DNA from: JAWKJY01 sp041393535
Lineage (GTDB): Bacteria > Actinomycetota > Thermoleophilia > Gaiellales > Gaiellaceae
Direction of reading: 5' to 3'
Assembly (NCBI GenBank): GCA_041393535.1
Contig: JAWKJY010000001.1
Coordinates: 1-64,000 of the forward strand
Length of the DNA stretch: 64,000 nucleotides
Shown here one piece after another: positions 43,611-52,402 of this stretch. A model generated the notes under the pieces. The model ran no database searches and was not told the DNA's origin. It worked only from the letters and a program-made list of their open reading frames with translations. The stretch's first letter is position 1. Every line of letters starts with the position of its first letter. The position numbers were made by a program, and so were the translations under genes.

Positions 43611-43685
43611 GGGCTTCCTTCGCGTCGTCGGGTCGATGCCGCGGCGCATGGTACGCAGCGCCGCGCGACCTGCGGAGAGGGCGGC

Positions 43686-44132
43686 TCAGCGCCGCGGCGT
43701 GACGCGATCGAGGACGATCAGCGTCTTCGTGCCCGTGACGTTCCCGGCGCGGCGGATGCGGTCGATCACGCCCTTCAGGTGCGCGAGGTCGCCGACGCGG
43801 ACGCGGAGGAGCGCGTCCGGGTCGCCTGCGGTCGTGTAGGCGGCGACGACCTCGGGGACCGCGGCGAGCGTCTCGTCGATCTGCTCGACGGTCGTCGTGC
43901 CGCGGAAGCGGAGCTCGATGAACGCATCGATCCCGGCGCCGAGCAGCGAGTGGTCGACCACCGCCGTGTAGCCCGTGATCACGCCGACGCGCTCCAGCCG
44001 GTCGATCCGCCGCTTGGTCGCGGCCGGGGACAGGCCGACGCGGCCGGCGATCGTGCTGGTCGGCTGCCGTGCGTCCTCGAGCAGCGCGGCGACGATCGCC
44101 TCGTCGATTCCGTCGAGCACGAGCCGCTCCAC
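43686..44132 (-). CDS. Lrp/AsnC family transcriptional regulator
   Basis: A protein of about 148 residues. N-terminal winged HTH (LDGIDEAIVAALLEDARQPT, STIAGRVGLSPAATKRRIDR LERVGVITGYTAVV) and C-terminal ligand-binding RAM domain (FIELRFRGTTTVEQIDETL, YTTAGDPDALLRVRVGD, TKTLIVLDRV). Start set at GTG 44132; GTG 44120 is an alternative. It lies upstream of metY on the same strand and diverges from the indolepyruvate oxidoreductase gene, so control of amino-acid breakdown by an amino-acid effector is likely. Confidence 0.93.
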   Translation of the reverse strand: MERLVLDGIDEAIVAALLEDARQPTSTIAGRVGLSPAATKRRIDRLERVGVITGYTAVVDHSLLGAGIDAFIELRFRGTTTVEQIDETLAAVPEVVAAYTTAGDPDALLRVRVGDLAHLKGVIDRIRRAGNVTGTKTLIVLDRVTPRR

Positions 44133-44165
44133 GCCGCGAACGTACCGGAGAGTGCTCTTCGGGCG

Positions 44166-44210
44166 CAAGGATCATGTGCATCGTGTCGCGACGACGCACG
44201 GAATCCTGCG
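44166..44210. promoter_or_regulatory. Imperfect dyad in the AsnC/indolepyruvate oxidoreductase intergenic region
   Basis: Arms GCAAGGAT and ATCCTGC flank an inner pair TGCATCG / CGACGCA centred on TCGCGA, in the gap between the divergent AsnC-type regulator and oxidoreductase genes. It is a plausible operator for the regulator. Confidence 0.4.
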
Positions 44211-44297
44211 TTCACGTCCCGCCGTCTTGACGACCTGGCCCGCGGACGTCGAGACTCCGGGTCTCGACCCGATTCCCGCTCCGAGGGAGGCTCCCGG

Positions 44298-47200
44298 ATG
44301 GCCGCCACGTCCATCCCGCTCGCCGGGCCGCCCGGCACCGACGCCGACGCGTCCCACCGCATCGTCCGCCCCGATCTCGCGCTCGACGACCGCTACGACG
44401 CGACCGGGGGCGTGGTCCTCCTCTCCGGGATCCAGGCGCTCGTCCGCGTCGGCCTCGACCAGCTCCGCCTCGATCGGGCGCGCGGCCTGCGCACGGGCGG
44501 CTACGTCAGCGGCTACCCGGGCTCCCCGCTGGCGGGCGTCGACAGGGAGCTCGCGCGCGTCCTCGCCCGCGGCGCCGACGCACGGCTCGTCTTCGAGCCC
44601 GGCGTGAACGAGGAGCTCGCGGCGACCGCGGTGGCGGGGACGCAGCTCGTCGGGCAGCTCGCCGGTCGCACGGTCGACGGCGTCGTCGGGCACTGGTACG
44701 GGAAGAACCCCGGGCTGGACCGCGCCGCCGACGCGATCCGGCACGCGAACGTCTCCGGCACTGCCCCGCTCGGCGGCGCCGTGGCCTGGGTCGGCGACGA
44801 TCCCGAGTGCAAGTCGTCGACGCTCCCGAGCTCGTGCGAGCCGCTCTGTCGCAGCCTCCACCTGCCGCTGCTCTCACCCGGCTCCGTCCGCGACGTGCTC
44901 GAGCTCGGGCTGCACGCCGTCGCCCTCTCCCGCCACGCCGGGACCTGGACGGGGATGCGGATCGTCGCCGACGTGGCCGACGCCTCGGCGACCGTCGAGC
45001 TCGACGGGATCGTCGAGGCGATCCCCCGGCTGCCGGTCCGCGAGGGCTGGCGCCCGGCGAAGCTCCTGCCCCCGACCTCCGTCGAGGCCGAGCACGACCT
45101 GCTCCGGGCCCGCCTCGAGCGCGTGCGCGAGTACGACCGGCTCGCGGGTCTGAACCGGGTCGTGTTCGAGCCGTCGCGGCCGCGGCTGGCCCTCGTCGCG
45201 TCCGGTCCGACGTTCGCCGCCGCGCGGCGTGCGCTGCTCGACCTCGGCCTCGGCGACGGCGAGCTCGACGCGCTCGGGCTGCGGCTCGTCGAGATCCGCC
45301 TGCCGTGGCCCTGGGGCGGGGAGGACGTGCGGCGACTCGTCGCGGGGGTCGAGGAGGTGCTCGTGCTCGAGCCGGGCCTGCCGTTCCTCGAGTCGGCGGT
45401 CAAGGAGGCCCTCTACCGCGCGCCGGACGCGCCCCGCGTCCTCGGCAAGGAGGACGAGCAGGGGCGGCCGCTCGTGCCGCTCGCGACCTCGCTCGGCGCC
45501 GACGCCGTCGCGCTCGCGCTCGGCGAGCGCCTCGCGCGCGAGCGCCTGCCCGCGCGCGCCGCGGCGCGGCTCGAGCTGCTCGCGCGGCCCGACGGGGGCG
45601 ACGGCCAGCTCGTCCTCCTGCCCCCGCGCGCGCCGTTCTTCTGCTCCGGCTGCCCGCACAACACGTCCACCCGCGCGCCCGAGGAGCAGCTCGTCGGCGT
45701 CGGCATCGGCTGCCACGCGATGGTCGCCTTCGACGTGCCCGGGCGCGGGACGCTCGTCGGCCTGACGCAGATGGGCGGCGAGGGCGCCCAGTGGCTCGGC
45801 CTGCGGCACTTCGCCGAGCCCGCGCACCTCGTCCAGAACCTCGGCGACGGGACGTTCCACCACTCGGGGTCGCTCGCGATCCGCGCCGCCGTCGCCGCGG
45901 GCGCGTCGATGACCTACAAGCTGCTCTACAACGACGCGGTCGCGATGACCGGCGGCCAGGACCCGCGCGGCCAGATCGGCGTGCCCGCGCTGACGCGCTG
46001 GCTCGCGGCGGAGGGCGTCCGGCGCGTGATCGTCACGACGGACGAGCCGGAGGCGTATCGCGGCGTCGAGCTCGCGCCGATCGCGGAGGTCCGCCACCGC
46101 GACCGGCTGCAGGAGGCGCAGGCCGAGCTCGTGGGCGTCGAGGGCGTCACCGTGCTCCTCCACGACGACCGCTGCGCGACCGAGGAGCGCCGGCTGCGCA
46201 AGCGCGGCCTGCTGCCGCCGCGGCCGACGCGCGCCTGGATCAACGAGCGGGTCTGCGAGGGCTGCGGCGACTGCGGCCGGGTGTCGTCGTGCCTCTCGGT
46301 CGTCCCGGTCGAGACGGAGCTGGGCCGCAAGACGCGGATCCACCAGTCCTCCTGCAACCAGGACCTGACCTGCGTGCAGGGCGACTGCCCGTCGTTCCTT
46401 CTCGTCGAGCCGCGCGAGCGGCCGCGCCGCCCCGTGCCCGCGCTGCCGGTGGAGCTGCCGGAGCCGGCACGGCGCGTGGGCGACGAGGTCGCGCTACGGC
46501 TCCCGGGCGTCGGCGGCACGGGCGTCGTCACGGTCTCGCAGGTGCTGCAGATGGCGGCGCATCTCGAGGGGCGCCACGCGGCGGGCGTCGAGCAGATCGG
46601 GCTGGCGCAGAAGGGTGGCCCGGTCGTCTCGGACGTGCGGATCGGGCGCGCGCCGATCCTCGCCCTGCCTCGGGCGAGCGCGGCGAGCGTCGACGTGCTG
46701 CTCGGCCTCGACGTCCTCGGCGCGGGGTCGGCGTCGACGCGGGCGACCTGCGTCCCCGGGCACACGGTCGCGGTGCTGAACACGGCGGCCGTCGCGACCG
46801 CGCGGATGGTGCTCGACCCGGCCGTCCACTTCCCCGGGCACGGGCTGGCGGTGGCGCCGGTTCGTCGCGCGACGGATCCGGACGCGCTCGTCGAGGTCGA
46901 CGCGCTCGCCATCGCCGAGCGGCTGTTCGGCGACCACATGCCGGCGAACCTCGTCGTGCTCGGCGCGGCATACCAGCACGGCTGCCTGCCGGTCGGCGCC
47001 GACTCGATCGAGCAGGCGATCCGCCTGAACGGGGCCGCGGTCGAGGCGAACCTCGCGGCGTTCCGCTGGGGCCGTGCCGCCGTCCACGCCCCGGAGGCGG
47101 TCGCCGCCGCGCTCGCGCCGCCCGCGTCGCGGGAGCCGGACGCGTCGCCGCGCGTCGAGGCGCTGCTCGCCCGGGCCGACGGGGTCGGGCCGGAGCTCCG

Positions 47201-47870
47201 CAGGCTGCTCGCCGTGCGCGTCGCCGACCTCGTCGGCTACCAGGACGAGCGGCTCGCGGTCGGCTACCTGGACGAGGTGCTGGCCGTCGCCGCGGAGGAG
47301 CGCGAGCGGGCGCCCGGACCCGACGGCGCGTCGCCCGTCGCGGAGGCGTTCGCGCGCGGGCTGCACAAGCTGCTCGCGCCCAAGGACGAGTACGAGGTCG
47401 CGCGGCTCCACCTCGACGCGGCGGAGCGCGCGCGCCTCGCCGACGAGCTGGGCCCCGACGCCCGCGTGCGCTTCCTGCTCCAGCCGCCGCTGCTGCGCGC
47501 GCTCGGGCTGCGCCGCAAGATGCGCCTCGGCCGCTCGGCGATCGTCCTCTTCCGCGTGCTCCGTGCGGCGCGCGGCCTGCGGCGCACGCCGCTCGACCCC
47601 TTCCGCTGGGCGCACGTGCGACGCGTCGAGCGGGCGCTGCCCGGCGAGTACCGGGAGCTCGTCCGGGCCGGCCTCGAGCGGCTGACGCCCGAGACGGCAC
47701 CGCTCGTCGTCGAGCTCGCCGGCCTGCCCGACGCGATCCGCGGCTACGAGGAGATCAAGCTCGCGAGCGTCGACCGCTTCCGGGATCGGGCGCGCGAGCT
47801 GCTCGACCGGCTCACAGCGGGCGACGTCGGCCGGCCCGCAGCGTCGCACCGCGCGGCCGACGTCGCCTAG
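44298..47870 (+). CDS. Indolepyruvate ferredoxin oxidoreductase family protein (fused)
   Basis: A protein of 1190 residues combining the alpha, thiamine-diphosphate and gamma parts. The N-terminal pyrimidine-binding half has YVSGYPGSPLAGVDREL and HWYGKNPGLDRAADAI; the ThDP half has FFCSGCPHNTSTRAP, GIGCHAMVAF, QMGGEGAQWLGL, LGDGTFHHSG; a CEGCGDCG...C and C...C...GDCP set could bind a 4Fe-4S cluster; the gamma domain reads LPGVGGTGVVTVSQVL and QIGLAQKGGPVVSDV. It decarboxylates arylpyruvates to acyl-CoA, reducing ferredoxin. AsnC regulator divergent; ATG after GGGAGG. It ends on CTAG shared with marR. Confidence 0.92.
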   Translation: MAATSIPLAGPPGTDADASHRIVRPDLALDDRYDATGGVVLLSGIQALVRVGLDQLRLDRARGLRTGGYVSGYPGSPLAGVDRELARVLARGADARLVFEPGVNEELAATAVAGTQLVGQLAGRTVDGVVGHWYGKNPGLDRAADAIRHANVSGTAPLGGAVAWVGDDPECKSSTLPSSCEPLCRSLHLPLLSPGSVRDVLELGLHAVALSRHAGTWTGMRIVADVADASATVELDGIVEAIPRLPVREGWRPAKLLPPTSVEAEHDLLRARLERVREYDRLAGLNRVVFEPSRPRLALVASGPTFAAARRALLDLGLGDGELDALGLRLVEIRLPWPWGGEDVRRLVAGVEEVLVLEPGLPFLESAVKEALYRAPDAPRVLGKEDEQGRPLVPLATSLGADAVALALGERLARERLPARAAARLELLARPDGGDGQLVLLPPRAPFFCSGCPHNTSTRAPEEQLVGVGIGCHAMVAFDVPGRGTLVGLTQMGGEGAQWLGLRHFAEPAHLVQNLGDGTFHHSGSLAIRAAVAAGASMTYKLLYNDAVAMTGGQDPRGQIGVPALTRWLAAEGVRRVIVTTDEPEAYRGVELAPIAEVRHRDRLQEAQAELVGVEGVTVLLHDDRCATEERRLRKRGLLPPRPTRAWINERVCEGCGDCGRVSSCLSVVPVETELGRKTRIHQSSCNQDLTCVQGDCPSFLLVEPRERPRRPVPALPVELPEPARRVGDEVALRLPGVGGTGVVTVSQVLQMAAHLEGRHAAGVEQIGLAQKGGPVVSDVRIGRAPILALPRASAASVDVLLGLDVLGAGSASTRATCVPGHTVAVLNTAAVATARMVLDPAVHFPGHGLAVAPVRRATDPDALVEVDALAIAERLFGDHMPANLVVLGAAYQHGCLPVGADSIEQAIRLNGAAVEANLAAFRWGRAAVHAPEAVAAALAPPASREPDASPRVEALLARADGVGPELRRLLAVRVADLVGYQDERLAVGYLDEVLAVAAEERERAPGPDGASPVAEAFARGLHKLLAPKDEYEVARLHLDAAERARLADELGPDARVRFLLQPPLLRALGLRRKMRLGRSAIVLFRVLRAARGLRRTPLDPFRWAHVRRVERALPGEYRELVRAGLERLTPETAPLVVELAGLPDAIRGYEEIKLASVDRFRDRARELLDRLTAGDVGRPAASHRAADVA

Positions 47871-48346
47871 GCCGAGGGGCAGCAGCCGGGCGTCTGGGCG
47901 ACGCCGGGGAGCTTCGCGAGCAGCGTCGAGAGCGTCTCGACCTCCTCCGGCGAGAGGCTGCCCGAGAGCAGGTCGGCGATCGCCCCGACGTGGCCGCACG
48001 AGGCGACGGTCAGCCGCTCGGTGCCGGCGTCGGTCAGCTGCGCGTAGGCCACGCGGAGGTCGGTCGGGCACGCGACGCGCTCGACCAGGCCGGCTCGCTC
48101 GAGCCCCTCGAGCAGCCGCGTGACGCCCGACGGGGTGAGCATCACGTGGCGCGCGACCTCGACGCGCTTCAGCCGCCGGTCGGGCGCCTGCGCCAGCAGG
48201 TGGAGCACCTCGAAGTCGTTGATCGTGAGCCCGTGCTCCTTCTCGAGCGCGGCGCTCAGCAGCCGCGTCGTCGAGGCGTGCGCGCGCAGGAGCAGCGACC
48301 AGGCCTGGAGGGCGGCGGCGGTGTCCGTGCTGGTGTCGGAGGTCAC
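47867..48346 (-). CDS. MarR family transcriptional regulator
   Basis: A protein of 159 residues. Winged helix core: LTINDFEVLHLLAQAPDRRL, RVEVARHVMLTPSGVTRLLE, GLERAGLVERVACPTDLRVA, AQLTDAGTERL. The C-terminus carries GVAQTPGCCPSA with a Cys pair that could be redox or metal sensitive, and a further Cys lies in VASCGHVGA. GTG start 9 nt after TATTGA without a Shine-Dalgarno, so leaderless. Divergent from a YceI gene across clear inverted repeats, which are its likely operators. Confidence 0.93.
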   Translation of the reverse strand: MTSDTSTDTAAALQAWSLLLRAHASTTRLLSAALEKEHGLTINDFEVLHLLAQAPDRRLKRVEVARHVMLTPSGVTRLLEGLERAGLVERVACPTDLRVAYAQLTDAGTERLTVASCGHVGAIADLLSGSLSPEEVETLSTLLAKLPGVAQTPGCCPSA

Positions 48347-48362
48347 GTTGATCGCTCAATAC

Positions 48363-48405
48363 TTGCGTTCGCAATTGAACGCTGGTAGATTGATTGCGTA
48401 CTCAA
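48363..48405. promoter_or_regulatory. MarR operator/YceI promoter region
   Basis: TTGCGT (48363-48368), 17-nt spacer and TAGATT (48386-48391) form the YceI promoter. The perfect dyad GCGTTC-gcaatt-GAACGC at 48365-48382 overlaps the -35 and spacer, and TTGA-N8-TCAA at 48390-48405 overlaps the -10. Binding by the divergent MarR protein would block the promoter. Confidence 0.65.
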
Positions 48406-48434
48406 CATTGAAGCACACAACAGGAGGTCATTCG

Positions 48435-48980
48435 ATGAGCACGACGGGGATTCTCACCGCTGCGCCGGCCGGCACGTGGCAGCTCGACGCCGTCCACTCG
48501 ACCGTCGGGTTCGAGGTCGGATACCTCGCCGGCACGTTCCGCGGGCAGTTCCGGGACGTCGCCGCGCAGCTCCAGGTCACGGACGGCGCGGCGACCCTCG
48601 CCGGCGCCGCGCAGGTCGCGAGCGTCGACGTGAAGGACGCGAACCTCGCCGCGCACCTGCAGTCGCCCGACTTCTTCGACGCGGAGCGGCACCCCGAGCT
48701 CCGCTTCACCGCCGAGGACGTCTCCGTCGACGGCGAGGTCGCGCGGATCGGCGGCGAGCTGACGATCAAGGGCGTCACCCGGCCGATCGAGCTGACGGGC
48801 GCCGCGAGCGGCCCGCTGACCGACGCGTTCGGCAACGAGCGGCTGGGCCTGGCGATCCAGGCGACGGTCGACCGCACCGAGTTCGGCGTCAGCTGGAACG
48901 TCCCGCTCCCGACCGGGAAGCAGGCGCTGTCGAACGACGTGACGATCGTCGGCGACCTCTACTTCGTGAAGGCCGGGTAA
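48435..48980 (+). CDS. YceI family lipid-binding-type protein
   Basis: A protein of 181 residues with the YceI lipocalin-like pattern: GTWQLDAVHSTVGFEVGYLA, GTFRGQFRDVAAQL, SVDVKDANLAAHLQSPDFFD, HPELRFTAEDVSVDG, GELTIKGVTRPIEL, RLGLAIQATVDRTEFGVSWN. There is no signal peptide, so it is cytoplasmic, unlike E. coli YceI. Family members bind polyisoprenoids or amphiphiles. AGGAGG before the ATG. Followed after 4 nt by an NADPH-dependent FMN reductase, so the MarR-controlled unit may include both. Confidence 0.93.
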   Translation: MSTTGILTAAPAGTWQLDAVHSTVGFEVGYLAGTFRGQFRDVAAQLQVTDGAATLAGAAQVASVDVKDANLAAHLQSPDFFDAERHPELRFTAEDVSVDGEVARIGGELTIKGVTRPIELTGAASGPLTDAFGNERLGLAIQATVDRTEFGVSWNVPLPTGKQALSNDVTIVGDLYFVKAG

Positions 48981-48984
48981 CGCC

Positions 48985-49551
48985 ATGCGCGTCCTCGGCA
49001 TCTCGGGCAGCCTCCGCCGCGGCTCCCACAACACGGCCCTGCTGCGCGCCGCCGCCGACCTGACCGACGGCGACGTCGAGGTCGAGGTGTGGGACGGCCT
49101 GCGGGAGGTGCCGCCCTTCGACGAGGACGACGAGGCCGGCGAGGCGCCGGCGGCCGTCGCGCGGCTCCGCGCGGCGGTCGCCGCCGCCGACGCGGTGCTC
49201 GTCGTCACCCCCGAGTACAACTCGAGCGTCCCGGGCCAGCTGAAGAACGCCCTCGACTGGCTCTCGAGGCCGGTCGCGACGAACGCGCTGCGCAACGTCC
49301 CGGTGGCGGCGATCGGCGCGAGCACGGGCGCCTTCGGGGCCGTCTGGTCGCAGGCGGAGCTGCGCAAGGTGCTCGCCGCGATCGGGGCGCGGGTGCTCGA
49401 GCGCGAGCTCCCGGTCGCCTTCGCCCACTCCCGCTTCGACGAGGCGGGGCGGCTGGTCGACGACGAGCTGCGCGAGCAGCTGCGCGAGGTCCTCGCGGAG
49501 CTGGCCGCCGCGGCGCGCGAGCGCAGGCCGGCTCCCGCGACGGCGGGCTAG
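48985..49551 (+). CDS. NADPH-dependent FMN reductase
   Basis: A 188-residue flavodoxin-fold reductase. RVLGISGSLRRGSHNTALL (phosphate-binding loop, residues 2-20), VLVVTPEYNSSVPGQLKNAL with the PEYN motif, and AIGASTGAFGAVWSQAELR are typical of the ArsH/ChrR/SsuE-like group. It supplies reduced FMN or reduces quinones and azo compounds. It lies 4 nt after yceI and just before an LLM-class monooxygenase, which could use the FMNH2. Confidence 0.92.
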   Translation: MRVLGISGSLRRGSHNTALLRAAADLTDGDVEVEVWDGLREVPPFDEDDEAGEAPAAVARLRAAVAAADAVLVVTPEYNSSVPGQLKNALDWLSRPVATNALRNVPVAAIGASTGAFGAVWSQAELRKVLAAIGARVLERELPVAFAHSRFDEAGRLVDDELREQLREVLAELAAAARERRPAPATAG

Positions 49552-49555
49552 GCGG

Positions 49556-50623
49556 ATGGGCGAGACTGCCGCGATGGAGATCGGGGTCTTCACGTTCGCG
49601 GAGGTGCCGCTCGACCCGGGCCGCGACAGCGGCCCGGCCGCCGCCGGGCGGCTGCGCGACCTGCTCGAGGAGGCGCGTCTCGCGGACGAGGTCGGGCTCG
49701 ACCTGTTCGGCGTCGGGGAGCACCACCGGCCCGACTTCGCCGTGTCGGCGCCCGCCGTGACGCTCGCGGCGATCGCCGCGCGCACGAGCCGGATCCGGCT
49801 GACGAGCGCCGTGAGCGTGCTCAGCTCCGACGACCCCGTTCGCGTCTTCCAGGAGTTCTCGACGCTCGACCTCCTCTCCGGCGGGCGCGCGGAGATCATG
49901 GCCGGCCGCGGCTCGTTCATCGAGTCGTTCCCGCTCTTCGGCTACGACCTGCGCGCGTACGACGAGCTCTTCTCGGAGAAGCTCGACCTGCTCCTGCGGC
50001 TGCGCGAGGACGTGCACGTGACGTGGTCCGGACGGACGCGCGCCCCGCTGGCCGGCCCGGGCGTCTTTCCGCGGCCGCTCCAGGATCCGCTCCCGGTCTG
50101 GGTCGCGGTCGGCGGCTCGCCCGAGTCGGCCGCCCGCGCCGGCTCGCTCGGGCTGCCGATGACGCTCGCGATCATCGGCGGCATGCCGGAGCGGTTCGCG
50201 CCGTTCGCCCGGATCCACCGCGAGGCGGCCGAGCGTGCCGGCCACGGCGCCGTCCCGATGGCGATCGGCTCGCACGTGTACGTCTCGGACACGTCGCAGC
50301 GGGCCGCCGACGAGTTCTTCCCCTCCTACGCGGCGCTGATGGGGCGGATCGGCAAGGAGCGCGGCTGGCCGCCGTTCACCCGGCAGGACTACGAGGCGGG
50401 GCGGACGCTGCGCGGGCACCTCCTCGTCGGCAGCCCCGAGCAGGTGGCGGAGAAGATCCTCTACCAGCACGAGATCTTCGGGCACGCCCGCTTCGCGGCC
50501 CAGATCATCGGGCCGATGCCGCACGAGCAGGCCATGCGCTCGATCGAGCTGCTCGGCACCGAGGTCGCGCCCGTCGTGCGGGCCGAGGTCGCACGGCGCG
50601 AGCGGGCTGCGGCGGACGGCTGA
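49556..50623 (+). CDS. LLM class flavin-dependent oxidoreductase
   Basis: A 355-residue TIM-barrel luciferase-like protein: IGVFTFAEVPLDPG, LADEVGLDLFGVGEHHRPDF, RIRLTSAVSVLSSDDPVRVF, STLDLLSGGRAEIMAGRGSF, PVWVAVGGSPESAARAG, and GHLLVGSPEQVAEKIL. GEHH and the (S)GGRAEI-like motif place it in the F420/FMN alkanal monooxygenase-like group, possibly FMN-dependent given the adjacent FMN reductase. ATG 49556 or internal ATG 49574 may be the true start. Confidence 0.92.
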   Translation: MGETAAMEIGVFTFAEVPLDPGRDSGPAAAGRLRDLLEEARLADEVGLDLFGVGEHHRPDFAVSAPAVTLAAIAARTSRIRLTSAVSVLSSDDPVRVFQEFSTLDLLSGGRAEIMAGRGSFIESFPLFGYDLRAYDELFSEKLDLLLRLREDVHVTWSGRTRAPLAGPGVFPRPLQDPLPVWVAVGGSPESAARAGSLGLPMTLAIIGGMPERFAPFARIHREAAERAGHGAVPMAIGSHVYVSDTSQRAADEFFPSYAALMGRIGKERGWPPFTRQDYEAGRTLRGHLLVGSPEQVAEKILYQHEIFGHARFAAQIIGPMPHEQAMRSIELLGTEVAPVVRAEVARRERAAADG

Positions 50624-50686
50624 CGCGGGCGGCCCGCTCGCCGCAGCTGGTGCAGAATGCCCTCCACCCGGCACGAGGAGGGAGCC

Positions 50687-52314
50687 ATGGGAGACGGGCA
50701 GGAGACCGGCGCGGGAGGCGTGCGCGACCTCGATGCGATCGTCGTCGGCGCGGGGTTCTCGGGCCTCTACATGCTCCACCGGCTGCGCGGGCTCGGGCTG
50801 TCGGCCCGGGTGTTCGAGGCGGGGGACGGCGTCGGCGGCACCTGGCACTGGAACCGCTACCCGGGCGCGCGCTGCGACGTCGACTCCATCGACTACTCGT
50901 TCTCCTTCTCCGAGGAGCTCGAGCAGGAGTGACGTGGCGCGAGCGCTACGCGACGCAGCCCGAGATCCTCGACTACGCGAACCACGTCGCGGACCGCTTC
51001 GGGCTACGGGACGGGATCCAGCTCTCGACGCGGGTCGTCGCAGCCGTCTTCTCGGACGACGACGAGCGCTGGACGATCGAGACCGACACCGGCGAGCGCT
51101 GGCGCGCGCCGCAGCTCGTGATGGCGAGCGGCTGCCTCTCCCTGCGCAAGCAGCCGGACTTCCCGGGCCTCGACACGTTCGCCGGCGACCGGTACACGAC
51201 GTCCGCCTGGCCGTCGGAGGGCGTCGACCTGACGGGACGTAGGGTCGCCGTCATCGGCACCGGCTCGAGCGCGATCCAGGCGATCCCGCTGATCGCGGAG
51301 CAGGCCGAGCACCTCACCGTCTTCCAGCGGACGGCGAACTTCAGCGTGCCCGCGAACAACGCGCCCCTGGGCGAGGAGCTCGTGCGCGACCTCAAGGCGG
51401 CGTACCCGGCGTACCGCGAGCGTGCGCGGCACACGTTCTTCGGCGTGCCGGTGAGCCCCGGCGGCGACGCGGGCGCCGCCGTCGACGAGGCGTCGTTCCG
51501 GCAGACGCTCGACGCGCGCTGGGCGAAGGGCGGCGCAGCGGCGATGATGACCGCCTACGCGGACGTGCTCACGGACGCGGCCTCGAACGACCGGGTCGCC
51601 GACTACCTCCGCGAGCGGATCCGCGAGATCGTCGACGACCCGGAGACGGCCGAGCTGCTGTGCCCCGACGACCATCCCGTCGGCACGAAGCGGCTCTGCG
51701 TCGACACCGGCTACTACGCGACGTACAACCGCGAGAACGTCACCCTCGTCGGGCTCCGCCGCACGCCGATCGTCGAGATCACCCCGACCGGCGTGCGCAC
51801 GACCGAGGCGCACCACGCCTGCGACGCGATCGTCTTCGCGATCGGGTTCGACGCGATGACGGGCGCCCTGCTCGACGTCGACATCCGCGGACGGGGCGGC
51901 GTCTCGCTCCGAGACGCGTGGGCCGCAGGCCCGCGCTCCTACCTCGGGCTCGCCGTCGCCGGCTTCCCCAACCTCTGGACGATCACCGGCCCGGGCAGCC
52001 CGTCGGTGCTGACGAACATGATGGTCGCGATCGAGCAGCACGTCGAGTGGGTCGCCGACTGCATCGCGCACCTGCGCGAGCGGGGGCTGCGCTCCGCCGA
52101 GGCGACGCCCGAGGCGCAGGCCGACTGGGTGCGGCACGTGGCCGAGGTGGGCGATACGACGCTCTACCCGCGGGCCAGCTCGTGGTACGTCGGCGCGAAC
52201 GTCCCCGACAAGCCGCGCGTGTTCCTCCCGTACATCGGCGGGCTGCACGTCTACCGCGCGCGCTGCGACGAGATCGCCCGGGCCGGGTACACGGGCTTCG
52301 CGCTGCGACCGTGA
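50687..52314 (+). CDS. Flavin-containing monooxygenase/Baeyer-Villiger type (frameshifted)
   Basis: About 542 residues. ATG after GAGGAGGGAG. FAD loop AIVVGAGFSGLYMLHRL at about 18-34, GVGGTWHWNRYPGARCDVDS, then a premature TGA at 50930 caused by a missing G (GAGTGACGTGG for GAGTGGACGTGG). The second frame continues TWRERYATQPEILDYANHV, ASGCLSLRKQPDFPGLDTF, GRRVAVIGTGSSAIQAIPLI, VFQRTANFSVPANN and DAIVFAIGFDAMTG. The BVMO fingerprint FxGxxxHTxxWP appears only loosely (FAGDRYTTSAWP, His replaced). It probably oxygenates a ketone or related substrate with NADPH and O2. Confidence 0.92.
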
Positions 52315-52402
52315 GCCTGGCCCCGGTGGCCGGCTGCCCGGGCACGACGACGGCACAGGCGACTTCCCCGCGCTCGCCGCGACGCCGCGCGGCGCCCGAG
52401 GC

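Noticed and set aside
42375..44297. A long plus-strand extension upstream of the indolepyruvate oxidoreductase
   Set aside because: It runs opposite metY and the AsnC-type gene, both strongly recognised. The oxidoreductase has GGGAGG and an ATG at 44298.
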